Assembly (NCBI GenBank): GCA_948847595.1
Contig: CAQOGY010000002.1
Location: 124,001 to 188,000 of the forward strand
Reading direction: 5' to 3'
DNA length: 64,000 nucleotides
Origin: an uncultured Bacteroides sp.
GTDB lineage: Bacteria; Bacteroidota; Bacteroidia; Bacteroidales; Bacteroidaceae
In this document: positions 42,986 to 52,092 of the stretch, piece by piece
Layout: every line of letters starts with the position of its first letter
Position numbering within the stretch: position 1 is the first letter of the stretch
Made by a program: the position numbers and the translations under genes
Notes under the pieces: generated by a model
What the model was told of the DNA's origin: nothing
Seen by the model: only the letters and a program-made list of their open reading frames with translations
Databases searched by the model: none

Positions 42986-43996
42986 ATGAGAAAATTATAT
43001 ATTTTAGGAATGATACTGGGGATGTATGCAACATTCAGTGCATGCAATGACGAGTGGAAAGATGAACTTTACACACAGATGCTTTCTTTCAAGGCACCTT
43101 TAGGTGACAACGGCTTGAGTGAAATTTATGTACGCTATCAGCCGGATGGAACAGGAATATACCAGTTGCCGGTCATTGTCAGCGGCTCGAAAAGCAACAG
43201 TCGGAATATCGATGCAAAAATAGCCGTGGATGAGGATACGCTCCGAATACTTAACCAGGAAAAATTCCCCGTAGGTCGTCAGGACCTCTGGTATGTCCCC
43301 CTTGCAGAACAGCATTATTCTTTTGAATCAAACATTTGCCATATTCCTGCGGGAGAGAATATACAGCTCTACCCCATCCATTTCAACTTTAACGGGTTGG
43401 AACTGGATGAGAAATACGTACTTCCGCTGACTATTGAAGAAGACCCTTCTTATGTTCAAAACAAATATAAGGGACGTTATAAAGCGCTGCTGGGAGTCAA
43501 TCTGTTCAATGACTACTCCGGAACGTATAACACCACGCTGATGAACATCTACATCGAAGGAACGACAACCGATCCCGCTAAGGTAGATACGCGCTTAGCC
43601 CGCGTAGTGGACGAGAATACCATTTTCTTCTATGCCGGTTCAACGTGGGTGGAAGATGAGAACCGCTCCAGGTATAAAGTATTCGTCGAGTTTGAAGAAG
43701 GAACGGAGGACGAGGAAGGTACTATTAAAGGAAAGTTAAGATTGTACGGTGACGAAGGCGAACCGGGAATCAATATCCGACCATTGGGAGAATGCAAATA
43801 TGAAAAACGAATCATTCAGCACGAGACCATCAAATATATGGAACGCCACCTTACCACACTGGAACTGAGTTATAAGTACACGGATGTCACTTCCAATCCG
43901 GATTATCCGATAACTTACGAAGTAAAAGGTTCTATGACAATGGAACGCCAGATCAACCCGTTGATACCGGATGAGGATCAAGCTATTGAATGGTAA
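42986..43996 (+). CDS. DUF1735/DUF4973-type SusE/F-position lipoprotein
   Basis: About 336 residues from ATG 42986, which gives a short lipoprotein signal, KLYILGMILGMYATFSAC. The N-terminal part (about 30-170) resembles DUF1735 beta-sandwich domains found in proteins encoded after SusD. The C-terminal half (LFNDYSGTYNTTLMNIY onward) resembles DUF4973. These proteins occupy the place of SusE/SusF and probably bind glycan at the cell surface. It lies 28 nt downstream of SusD and ends at a terminator, so it is the last gene of the uptake operon. No glycoside hydrolase follows. Confidence 0.75.
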   Translation: MRKLYILGMILGMYATFSACNDEWKDELYTQMLSFKAPLGDNGLSEIYVRYQPDGTGIYQLPVIVSGSKSNSRNIDAKIAVDEDTLRILNQEKFPVGRQDLWYVPLAEQHYSFESNICHIPAGENIQLYPIHFNFNGLELDEKYVLPLTIEEDPSYVQNKYKGRYKALLGVNLFNDYSGTYNTTLMNIYIEGTTTDPAKVDTRLARVVDENTIFFYAGSTWVEDENRSRYKVFVEFEEGTEDEEGTIKGKLRLYGDEGEPGINIRPLGECKYEKRIIQHETIKYMERHLTTLELSYKYTDVTSNPDYPITYEVKGSMTMERQINPLIPDEDQAIEW

Positions 43997-44010
43997 GAGA
44001 AAATTAAAAA

Positions 44011-44060
44011 AGGAGGAGACAAGCACTTGATTAAACATAGAAGCTTATCTCCTCTTTCTT
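44011..44060 (+). terminator. Terminator of the SusC/SusD operon
   Basis: AGGAGGAGACAAGC (44011-44024) pairs, with one bulge, with GCTTATCTCCTCT (44043-44055), followed by a T-rich stretch. It lies 15 nt after the last stop codon. Confidence 0.75.
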
Positions 44061-44202
44061 TTATCAGGATACTCCATATAGCATTTTTATTAGATGATAC
44101 GAATGCAAACACCATACCAGTCATAAGGTATTCGAGATTGATGAAGAATAATACCCCCTAAAAACGTAAGTATCCGACAGCCATATATGGGAATATATTT
44201 AT

Positions 44203-44210
44203 TACATTTG
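44203..44210 (+). promoter_or_regulatory. -7 box of the thioesterase gene
   Basis: TACATTTG matches TAnnTTTG, with an AT-rich leader of about 85 nt to ATG 44302. Confidence 0.5.
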
Positions 44211-44301
44211 CGGAAGAATCTTGAATTTTAAATTATAGGCTAATTCGGCTCTCATAACTTATCATTCAACGTTTCAAATTAGTAATTCAAAATTAATCAT
44301 T

Positions 44302-44706
44302 ATGACCCCACAAGAGTTTTTTAAAAAGGACCTGTTCGCCGAAAATGCAGGTATAGTATTGCTTGAAGTACACGAAGGATACAGTAAAGCCAAACTGGAA
44401 ATAAAACCCGAACATCTTAATGCCGGAGCGCGGACACAAGGAGGAGCGATTTTCACGCTGGCAGATCTAGCACTCGCCGCAGCTGCCAATTCGCACGGAA
44501 CACTCGCTTTCTCTCTTTCATCCTCAATCACTTTTCTGCGTGCCAGCGGTCCGGGCGACACTCTCTATGCCGAGGCACGCGAACGGTATATCGGCCGAAG
44601 CACCGGCTGCTATCAAGTAGATATTACTAACCAGAACGGAGACTTGATCGCTACATTCGAATCAAGTGTTTTCCGGAAAGATCAGAAAGTACCTTTTACT
44701 CTGTAG
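44302..44706 (+). CDS. Hotdog-fold acyl-CoA thioesterase, PaaI/4HBT type
   Basis: 134 residues. The hotdog-fold pattern is visible: LNAGARTQGGAIFTLADLALAAAAN, where Asn, Gly-Gly and Asp/Thr at the helix start match PaaI-type active sites (HG-G-x-x-x-x-x-x-D type). It should hydrolyse acyl-CoA or aryl-acyl-CoA thioesters in the cytoplasm. The substrate cannot be told. It has its own promoter and converges with the DUF3108 gene 5 nt away. Confidence 0.85.
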   Translation: MTPQEFFKKDLFAENAGIVLLEVHEGYSKAKLEIKPEHLNAGARTQGGAIFTLADLALAAAANSHGTLAFSLSSSITFLRASGPGDTLYAEARERYIGRSTGCYQVDITNQNGDLIATFESSVFRKDQKVPFTL

Positions 44707-44711
44707 ACAGA

Positions 44712-45596
44712 CTATTTAACTATAGAAGTCAATGGATGACGGTGACCTCTGACATCATTTAAGAAAGCTTTGGCTGAACCGAAATTCAAGAACATATCTA
44801 AACGGACAGGAAGGTGGTTCTTATCATCTGTTACGAAGAAAGTAATCACTTCCTTTTCTTTCCCTTTTTTATCGTATTCAACTAATGAGAAGATCAGGCA
44901 GCGATAGGTAACCCCATTTTCCGCTTTCACATTCTCTTTTCCCCGATAAATCAGTGTCTGTTCTTCCACTTTACGTCCGGTAGCCATCGGGAATTTGATT
45001 TTATCGCCTACCTTATAATCAGCAGGATCATAAGAACGCGCTTGGGCAAGGATAGTCAGCATATCGTAGATGCAGCGACTGTCGCTTTCTTCCGACTCCT
45101 GAACTTCTCCGTCACGGAACGTACGTTTTTGTTTGGCAAAGCAAAGGCCGTCTTTATAAGAGAACCAAGCCTCATCTACCGTATAGCGTTTTCCTTCCTC
45201 GGCACCTTTACGGAAATAACGAGGTTCCAGTTTTTCACCCATGACGCAAGTCAGTGTATCGCGCATCTTGAAAAAGAAGTCGGCACGCTTGCTACCTAAG
45301 GCAAGCAGATTGATACGGTAAGCCGGTTCCGAATGATAGGTAGTTGCATTAGTCGTCAGACTGGCTATACCCGCTTTCACCCAAACGAATTTCCAGTTGA
45401 AGTACAAGTCATACATTACATGCTCTCCGGATTGAAAAGCATCGTTTTTAGCTTCACACTGAGCATTGGCAGGAAGCGCAAAACTTCCCATCAACAATGC
45501 AAGAATTCCAACAATTAGATGACGTCGCAAATTAGCGACGGTTACGGTTTTGGTTATTTCTATCTCTTTCTCTTTCTTTCTTTTTCTTGTCTTCAT
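44712..45596 (-). CDS. DUF3108 family exported protein
   Basis: Up to 294 residues. A signal peptide (LIVGILALLMGSFALPANAQ) is followed by a beta-rich DUF3108 domain (about 50-290; GEHVMYDLYFNWKFVWVKAG, DMLTILAQARSYDPADYKVGDKI). Function in the envelope is unknown. The ATG at 45596 lies inside the preceding gene, overlapping it by 65 nt and giving an unusually long basic n-region (MKTRKRKKEKEIEITKT). A TTG at 45530, two bases after that gene's stop, would give a normal signal peptide starting RRHLIVGIL. The true start is uncertain. The two genes are clearly coupled. Confidence 0.82.
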   Translation of the reverse strand: MKTRKRKKEKEIEITKTVTVANLRRHLIVGILALLMGSFALPANAQCEAKNDAFQSGEHVMYDLYFNWKFVWVKAGIASLTTNATTYHSEPAYRINLLALGSKRADFFFKMRDTLTCVMGEKLEPRYFRKGAEEGKRYTVDEAWFSYKDGLCFAKQKRTFRDGEVQESEESDSRCIYDMLTILAQARSYDPADYKVGDKIKFPMATGRKVEEQTLIYRGKENVKAENGVTYRCLIFSLVEYDKKGKEKEVITFFVTDDKNHLPVRLDMFLNFGSAKAFLNDVRGHRHPLTSIVK

Positions 45597-47460
45597 CTGG
45601 TTTTTGTTTTTTTAGTTCATCCAGTTTCTGTTTGTCTACAGGAGTTGCGTGTATATCCCAATTCTGGTCAACATCCCATAACGCTTTATATTCAACAACC
45701 TTGGGGAAATAGTAAACTTCTTCCGGTTGTATTCCTTTTGCATAGTCTCCCGTGTCCCATTCTCCATTTCCATTTCTATCATTGATCAGTCTGGCGGCAT
45801 ATTTCCCCGGATTCAGGTAATAGAAATCTGCCCTTCCATCCTCCACCAGTCTTCGTCGAACCACTTTATCTTGGGTATCCAGTAATTCTACAAATGCCTG
45901 AGGATCTGCTCCTGTAACAATAAAATGAAGAGTAAAATATTCATCCTCGCTACGTACCTTAAATGATTGTTTTATCTTATCGGTAAACAAACCATAAATG
46001 CCATGAAATGCAGTTGAGTCCACCGAGAACTCATATTCCATTGTAGCGTCCCAATCATTTGCCGGATACAGATTAAACCGCCTCAGATTCAATGAGTCTT
46101 GTTCGAATTCGAAAGGAATATCTTTCCAAATTGTATCCACCTTCTGCCGTAGATGAATTGCCGCAGTATCAAAACTTGCAATCGGCTCCTCAAAGTTTAA
46201 AGAAACATAGCCATACACGTCCATTGATGAAGGTGCATTCACATTCACCGGTAAGAATTTAGTCGGTATCGGCTCATCTTCTTCACCCTCTTTCTTTTTC
46301 TTCTTTTTCTTCTTCTCGGGCTCTTCTTTGGTCAGAGTCTTTTGTTTGGATACCAATTTCAAGGTATCTGTACGCGGAATTAACTGGTTCAGCGTATCCG
46401 TATAAAGATAGGTAAGGCTAAGGGCCAGAGTATCCTGTTTATAAAGCAAAGAGTCCTTTACCCAATAATGAATCGTATCGTTCCGTTGGTTCTTTTCTAT
46501 CACAAAAGCCTCCTTTTCATCGAAGTTCAACCCTTTCAGTACAGGCAGGGTATCTGCTTTGCCAGCAAAATAAAAGGTGAATTTCTGGGGAACCAGTCGT
46601 TCGGACTTTATCAAATATTGCGAATAATTGAGCTCTTTAAAAGCACGGAGAATCACATCATCCGGCAAATAATGCATATATTTCTTCTCAACGATCGTAT
46701 CATAAGTCAATGAATCCACCCAAGCCGTATCCATACGAAGTCTTTCTTCCATACGGGGGATGATCAATGAATCATTAAAAGCAATGACCTCACTCTTCTG
46801 AGTGAAAGCAAAGTTCTGATCTGAATCCATCAAGCCAAAGATACGATACTTGCCGGGAGCTACCCCACGAATAGAGAAACGCCCACGGCTGTCGGTACGT
46901 GCCACACGGTCGAAAGGAAGTTTAGTAAAGGCGGAGTCATTCAGATTTGCATGCAGTCCGACCAGTATACCTTTAATAGGCTCCAGGTTAGAGGCGTCAA
47001 GCACCGTTCCCGATACTTCCATTGTATCGATCTGCGCACCGGTAGAAAAAGTAAATGCAAAATTACCCAGAGGATTGCCTTCGTTATTATCGACGATGGC
47101 ATCCGAGAAATCTATAGTATAGGTAGTATTAGGCTTTAGTGAGTCAAGCAGATTCACTTGTATTTTCTTTCCGGAAGCCTTTATCTCCGGTTGTTGAATC
47201 TGAGGAGGAGAAACAACCACTTTCTCGGTTGCTTTCTCTAGCTTAATAAACTCATCGAACTGAAGAGAAACTTTAGTCCTCTTATTATTAATCGCACCTG
47301 CAGCAGGGGTACTGCCGACAAAACGCGGAGGATCGTAATCCTTAGGCCCGCCTTCCGGCCGTCCAATGCTGGCACAGGAGTACAATATAGCCACCAGTGC
47401 AATCACCGGAAGAGCTTTGCGCACGATATGTTTTATCTTTTGATTCTCAAATTGTAACAT
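45532..47460 (-). CDS. Ig-like domain envelope lipoprotein
   Basis: About 642 residues from ATG 47460. The lipoprotein signal is ALPVIALVAILYSC. Next comes a bacterial Ig-like domain (PPRFVGSTPAAGAINNKRT to GNFAFTFSTG, about 35-140) of the type that tops many Bacteroidetes surface proteins, then a carboxypeptidase-regulatory-like domain (about 145-200; GTVLDASNLEPIKGILVGL, DSRGRFSIRGVAPGKYRIFG). A long beta-rich region with a lysine run (about residues 385-395) and a basic, Asn/Arg-rich tail follow. It is probably anchored in the periplasm or on the outer membrane. Role unknown. A -7 box sits 4 nt before the ATG, so the transcript may be leaderless. Confidence 0.8.
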   Translation of the reverse strand: MLQFENQKIKHIVRKALPVIALVAILYSCASIGRPEGGPKDYDPPRFVGSTPAAGAINNKRTKVSLQFDEFIKLEKATEKVVVSPPQIQQPEIKASGKKIQVNLLDSLKPNTTYTIDFSDAIVDNNEGNPLGNFAFTFSTGAQIDTMEVSGTVLDASNLEPIKGILVGLHANLNDSAFTKLPFDRVARTDSRGRFSIRGVAPGKYRIFGLMDSDQNFAFTQKSEVIAFNDSLIIPRMEERLRMDTAWVDSLTYDTIVEKKYMHYLPDDVILRAFKELNYSQYLIKSERLVPQKFTFYFAGKADTLPVLKGLNFDEKEAFVIEKNQRNDTIHYWVKDSLLYKQDTLALSLTYLYTDTLNQLIPRTDTLKLVSKQKTLTKEEPEKKKKKKKKEGEEDEPIPTKFLPVNVNAPSSMDVYGYVSLNFEEPIASFDTAAIHLRQKVDTIWKDIPFEFEQDSLNLRRFNLYPANDWDATMEYEFSVDSTAFHGIYGLFTDKIKQSFKVRSEDEYFTLHFIVTGADPQAFVELLDTQDKVVRRRLVEDGRADFYYLNPGKYAARLINDRNGNGEWDTGDYAKGIQPEEVYYFPKVVEYKALWDVDQNWDIHATPVDKQKLDELKKQKPDEDKKKKERERDRNNQNRNRR

Positions 47461-47464
47461 GGTG

Positions 47465-47472
47465 CAAAAATA
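47465..47472 (-). promoter_or_regulatory. -7 box directly before the Ig-like lipoprotein start
   Basis: The minus strand reads TATTTTTG, then CACC, then ATG. Spacing to the start codon is the same as in mnmA (24170-24177). Confidence 0.55.
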
Positions 47473-47569
47473 AACGTTCTTCACCAATAAACACTACACT
47501 TTCTAGCTAATTTATTAAAAAGTAGCCTTAAATGAATGATTATTGGTCCTTATCTTGTTAATAAATCCC

Positions 47570-47577
47570 TATCTTTG
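47570..47577 (+). promoter_or_regulatory. -7 box of the GH2 gene
   Basis: TATCTTTG matches TAnnTTTG, 33 nt before ATG 47611. It faces away from the leftward Ig-like gene. Confidence 0.6.
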
Positions 47578-47610
47578 ACTCCCGAAATTCAAACCTAATA
47601 CAAAAAACCC

Positions 47611-50600
47611 ATGAAGAAACAACTACTTTCCTGCTGTTTGGCTGCACTAGGACTAACAACAGCCATCCAAGCACAAAACTTTAACGAGTGGAAAGACCCG
47701 GAAGTAAATTCCGTAAACCGCTCCGCAATGCACACTAATTATTTCGTCTATGCATCGGCTGATGAAGCTAAAGCGGGCAGCAAAGAAGACTCTCAGAATT
47801 TTATGACTCTGAACGGTCTCTGGAAATTTAACTGGGTAAGAAATGCAGACGCACGCCCGACAAACTTTTATCAGACAAGTTTTAACGACAAAGGCTGGGA
47901 CAATATTAAAGTACCCGCCGTTTGGGAATTGAATGGTTATGGCGATCCGATTTACGTAAATGTCGGCTATGCCTGGAGAAACCAATTTCAGAACAATCCT
48001 CCCCTTGTCCCCACAGAAAACAATCACGTAGGCTCTTACCGAAAAGAAATCGTTCTTCCTGCCGACTGGAAAGGAAAAGACATCTTTGCCCACTTCGGCT
48101 CGGTAACTTCCAATATGTATCTTTGGGTAAACGGCCGCTACGTAGGCTATAGCGAAGACAGCAAACTGGAAGCCGAATTTGATCTGACCAACTACCTGAA
48201 ACCCGGCAAAAACCTGATTGCCTTCCAGGTGTTCCGCTGGTGCGACGGCAGTTATCTGGAAGATCAGGACTTCTTCCGTTATTCCGGCGTAGGACGTGAC
48301 TGCTATCTGTATGCACGCGACAAGAAACGCATTCAGGATATCCGCGTCACTCCCGACCTGGACAGCCAGTATAAGGATGGTACACTGAACATAGCTATCG
48401 ACATGAAAGGCAGCGGCACTGTAGCTCTTGACCTGACAGACGCACAAGGAAAAAGTGTAGCCACAGCCGATCTGAAAGGTTCCGGCAAATTGAACACGAC
48501 TATCAACGTGGCCAATCCCGCCAAATGGACTGCTGAAACACCCAACCTCTACACATTGACCGCTACTCTGAAAAATGGAAGTACCGTTACTGAAGTGATC
48601 CCTGTCAAGGTAGGTTTCCGCAAGATCGAACTGACAGGCGGACAAATACTCGTCAACGGCCAACCAGTACTCTTTAAAGGAGCCGACCGTCATGAAATGG
48701 ACCCGGACGGTGGTTATGTCGTTTCCCTCGAACGTATGATACAAGATATCAAAGTTATGAAACAGCTTAATATCAATGCAGTACGTACCTGCCATTATCC
48801 GGACGACAACCGCTGGTATGATCTTTGCGACCAATATGGTTTATACGTAGTAGCCGAAGCCAATGTCGAATCCCACGGAATGGGATATGGAGACAAGAGC
48901 CTTGCCAAAAACCCCATTTACGCCAAAGCACATATGGAACGTAATCAACGCAATGTACAACGTGGTTACAACCATCCGTCCATCATCTTCTGGTCATTGG
49001 GTAACGAAGCCGGTATGGGACCTAACTTCGAACATTGCTATACATGGATCAAGAACGAAGACAAAACACGTGCCGTACAATATGAACAAGCGGGAACCAG
49101 CGAATTCACCGACATTTTCTGCCCGATGTATTATGATTACAATAACTGTATCAAATATTGTGAAGGCAACATTGACAAACCCCTTATCCAATGCGAATAT
49201 GCACACGCTATGGGCAACTCACAAGGTGGATTCAAGGAGTACTGGGACATCACCCGCAAGTACCCGAAATATCAAGGTGGATTTATCTGGGACTTTGTCG
49301 ACCAGTCCTGCCATTGGAAAAATAAAGACGGTGTAGCCATCTACGGCTATGGAGGCGACTTTAACAAATATGACGCTTCGGACAATAACTTCAATGACAA
49401 CGGCTTGATCAGCCCCGACCGCGTACCAAACCCGCACGCTTACGAAGTAGGATATTTCTATCAGAATATCTGGACTACTCCGGCCGATCTTTCCAAAGGT
49501 GAGATCAATATCTATAACGAGAACTTCTTCCGTGACTTGTCCGCATTCTATCTGGAATGGCAGTTACTGGCTAACGGGGAAATCGTACAAAACGGCATCG
49601 TATCAGACCTGAATGTAGCCCCGCAACAGACTGCAAAACTTCAACTCCCATTCGACATAAAGAACATCTGTTCTTGCAAGGAACTGCTTCTGAATGTCAG
49701 CTACAAGCTAAAAGCTGCCGAGACATTGCTTCCTGCGGGAGAAACCATCGCTTATGACCAAATGAGTATCCGTGACTACAAGGCACCGGAACTAAAACTG
49801 GAAAACAAGCAGTCCTCCAATATCGCAGTCGTAGTTCCCTCTTTCCACGATAACGACCGCAACTATCTGATTGTTTCCGGCGAAGACTTCACACTCGAAT
49901 TCAACAAGCACAACGGTTACCTCTGCCGCTACGACGTCAGCGGAATGCAACTGATGGAAGACGGAAGTGCACTGACTCCCAACTTCTGGCGTGCTCCGAC
50001 CGACAACGACTTTGGAGCAGGATTACAACACAGATATGCCGCATGGAAGAATCCGGAACTAAAACTGACTTCATTGAAGCATGATATAGAAAACGAACAA
50101 GCAGTGGTTCGTGCAGAATATGACATGAAATCTATTGGTGGAAAGCTGTACCTGACGTATGCCATCAATAATAAGGGAGCAGTAAAAGTAACTCAAAAGA
50201 TGGAAGCAGACAAGAGCAAGAAGGTTTCCGATATGTTCCGTTTCGGAATGCAGCTGCGTATGCCTGTCACCTTCAATGAGATTGAATATTACGGACGCGG
50301 ACCGGGTGAAAACTATTCTGACCGTAACCACGCCGCAAGGATCGGCAAGTACCGCCAGACCGTAGAAGAACAATTCTATCCATACATCCGCCCGCAGGAA
50401 ACCGGTACCAAAACTGATATCCGTTGGTGGAGACTGCTTAATATCGGCGGCAACGGACTGCAGTTTGTAGCCGATGCACCGTTCTCCGCTTCCGCACTGA
50501 ATTATACAATCGAATCATTGGATGACGGTGCCGGCAAAGACCAGCGTCACTCACCGGAAGTAGAAAAAGCCAACTTCACAAACTTCTGTATTGATAAGGC

Positions 50601-50721
50601 ACAAACGGGACTCGCCTGCGTAAATAGCTGGGGTGCTATCGCTTTGGAAAAATACCGTCTTCCATATCAGGATTATGAGTTCAGTTTCATAATGAATCCT
50701 GTATATCATAAACTGAAGTAA
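47611..50721 (+). CDS. GH2 beta-galactosidase, secreted
   Basis: 1036 residues, LacZ-like length. The signal peptide MKKQLLSCCLAALGLTTAIQA predicts periplasmic location. The domain order follows LacZ: jelly-roll (about 60-225), Ig-like domains, TIM barrel (about 340-640), then a second Ig-like and a C-terminal supersandwich domain. Catalytic residues: Glu in FWSLGNEAGMG (acid/base) and Glu in IQCEYAHAMGN (nucleophile). Substrate residues in RTCHYPDDNRWYDLCDQYGLYV are also typical. It releases terminal beta-galactose from oligosaccharides. No PUL partner lies beside it in the same orientation. Confidence 0.93.
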   Translation: MKKQLLSCCLAALGLTTAIQAQNFNEWKDPEVNSVNRSAMHTNYFVYASADEAKAGSKEDSQNFMTLNGLWKFNWVRNADARPTNFYQTSFNDKGWDNIKVPAVWELNGYGDPIYVNVGYAWRNQFQNNPPLVPTENNHVGSYRKEIVLPADWKGKDIFAHFGSVTSNMYLWVNGRYVGYSEDSKLEAEFDLTNYLKPGKNLIAFQVFRWCDGSYLEDQDFFRYSGVGRDCYLYARDKKRIQDIRVTPDLDSQYKDGTLNIAIDMKGSGTVALDLTDAQGKSVATADLKGSGKLNTTINVANPAKWTAETPNLYTLTATLKNGSTVTEVIPVKVGFRKIELTGGQILVNGQPVLFKGADRHEMDPDGGYVVSLERMIQDIKVMKQLNINAVRTCHYPDDNRWYDLCDQYGLYVVAEANVESHGMGYGDKSLAKNPIYAKAHMERNQRNVQRGYNHPSIIFWSLGNEAGMGPNFEHCYTWIKNEDKTRAVQYEQAGTSEFTDIFCPMYYDYNNCIKYCEGNIDKPLIQCEYAHAMGNSQGGFKEYWDITRKYPKYQGGFIWDFVDQSCHWKNKDGVAIYGYGGDFNKYDASDNNFNDNGLISPDRVPNPHAYEVGYFYQNIWTTPADLSKGEINIYNENFFRDLSAFYLEWQLLANGEIVQNGIVSDLNVAPQQTAKLQLPFDIKNICSCKELLLNVSYKLKAAETLLPAGETIAYDQMSIRDYKAPELKLENKQSSNIAVVVPSFHDNDRNYLIVSGEDFTLEFNKHNGYLCRYDVSGMQLMEDGSALTPNFWRAPTDNDFGAGLQHRYAAWKNPELKLTSLKHDIENEQAVVRAEYDMKSIGGKLYLTYAINNKGAVKVTQKMEADKSKKVSDMFRFGMQLRMPVTFNEIEYYGRGPGENYSDRNHAARIGKYRQTVEEQFYPYIRPQETGTKTDIRWWRLLNIGGNGLQFVADAPFSASALNYTIESLDDGAGKDQRHSPEVEKANFTNFCIDKAQTGLACVNSWGAIALEKYRLPYQDYEFSFIMNPVYHKLK

Positions 50722-50773
50722 AAAACATAGTTAAAAAACACGGTATCAGAGTACAAGAATACCGAATTTAAAG

Positions 50774-50823
50774 TACTTTTGCAGCCGGAAACTTATTTCA
50801 TGGAATAAGTTTCCGGCTTTTCT
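50774..50823 (+). terminator. Strong hairpin after GH2, overlapping a -7 box
   Basis: AGCCGGAAACTTATT (50783-50797) and AATAAGTTTCCGGCT (50804-50818) form a perfect 15-bp stem with a 6-nt loop, followed by TTTCTTCC. It looks like the GH2 terminator. However, TACTTTTG (50774-50781) just before it is a full -7 consensus, which would place the hairpin at the 5' end of the RND operon transcript. Both roles are possible. Confidence 0.75.
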
Positions 50824-50900
50824 TCCTTAGATCATCTATCCATACAATGAATGTACACAGCGACGAACGCACAATTTTAAAAAACAGATAAATATAAAGT

Positions 50901-52076
50901 ATGAAAAGTAGAATTGTTTTTTTTGCATTTTGCTTAGCCCTCTTGTCTAGTTGCGGCAATAAGGGCAATGACACAGGGAAAGTCCCAGAATATGCAGTAC
51001 AAGAATTACAGAAGACAACTGCAGATCTAATGAAAGCTTATCCGGCTACTATCAAAGGTAGACAAGACGTAGAAATCCGCCCGCAGGTATCGGGATTCAT
51101 CACAAAGTTATGTGTAGATGAAGGAGCAACCGTTCGCAAAGGACAGCTCTTATTCATCATAGACCCTACTCAGTATGAAGCAGCAGTACGCACAGCAAAA
51201 GCTTCAGTTGCAACAGCAGAAGCAGCCGTGAATACACAACAAATGACTGTTGACAATAAGATCGAACTGAACAAGAAACAGATTATCAGCGATTATGACT
51301 TGTCAATGGCGAAGAACTCACTGGCACAGGCTCAGGCACAACTCGCCCAGGCTAAAGCACAGCTGACCACAGCACAACAAAATTACTCTTTCACACAAGT
51401 AAAGAGTCCTTCAGACGGCGTTATCAACGACATTCCTTATCGTTTGGGAGCACTCGTAAGCCCCTCTATGGCTACGCCAATGACTACAGTATCTGAAATA
51501 GACGAAGTATATGTATACTTCTCTACAACTGAAAAAGAACTGCTGGCTATGACCAAAACCGGAGGAACCATCAAAGAAGAAATCAGTAAAATACCAGCCA
51601 TCAAACTACAATTGATTGACGGCACAACATATGATGCAGAAGGAAAGGTAGACGCTATCACAGGAGTGATCGACCAGTCAACCGGTTCTGTTAGCATGCG
51701 TGCTATCTTCCCTAACAAGGAGCATATGCTTCGTAGTGGTGGAACTGCCAACGTTCTGATCCCTTATAATATGGAGAACGTTATCAGCATCCCACAATCG
51801 GCTACTGTAGAAATCCAGGACAAAAAGTTCGTTTACGTTCTGCAGCCGGACAACACGGTGAAATATACCGAGATCGGTATATTCAACCTGGACAACGGAA
51901 AAGAATATCTGGTAACTTCCGGACTGAACCCCGGCGATAAAATCGTAGTCGAAGGTGTACAGAGCCTGAAGGACGGCCAAAAAATACAACCAATCACGCC
52001 GGCTCAAAAAGAAGCGAACTATCAACAGCATTTGAAAGACCAGCACGACGGAAATTTAGCTACAGCTTTCAACTAA
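50901..52076 (+). CDS. RND efflux periplasmic adaptor (membrane fusion) lipoprotein
   Basis: 391 residues. Lipoprotein signal FFAFCLALLSSC. The HlyD/AcrA pattern is present: barrel-sandwich halves (TIKGRQDVEIRPQVSGFITKL and NYSFTQVKSPSDGVINDI) flank a helical hairpin rich in Ala, Gln and Lys (about 95-160, AQAQAQLAQAKAQLTTAQQ). A beta-barrel and a membrane-proximal domain follow. It links the inner-membrane pump to the outer-membrane channel encoded downstream. It is the first gene of a four-gene operon. Confidence 0.94.
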   Translation: MKSRIVFFAFCLALLSSCGNKGNDTGKVPEYAVQELQKTTADLMKAYPATIKGRQDVEIRPQVSGFITKLCVDEGATVRKGQLLFIIDPTQYEAAVRTAKASVATAEAAVNTQQMTVDNKIELNKKQIISDYDLSMAKNSLAQAQAQLAQAKAQLTTAQQNYSFTQVKSPSDGVINDIPYRLGALVSPSMATPMTTVSEIDEVYVYFSTTEKELLAMTKTGGTIKEEISKIPAIKLQLIDGTTYDAEGKVDAITGVIDQSTGSVSMRAIFPNKEHMLRSGGTANVLIPYNMENVISIPQSATVEIQDKKFVYVLQPDNTVKYTEIGIFNLDNGKEYLVTSGLNPGDKIVVEGVQSLKDGQKIQPITPAQKEANYQQHLKDQHDGNLATAFN

Positions 52077-52092
52077 TAATTTAGATAATCGT

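Larger units (their letters stand above)
43997..44301. other. 305-nt intergenic region with a terminator and a promoter
   Basis: It holds the operon terminator (44011-44060) and the thioesterase -7 box (44203-44210). I see no additional gene in it. Confidence 0.6.

Noticed and set aside
47653..48834. 393-codon open frame antisense to the GH2 gene
   Set aside because: It mirrors the well-supported beta-galactosidase reading frame, has no known domain, and no promoter is seen.
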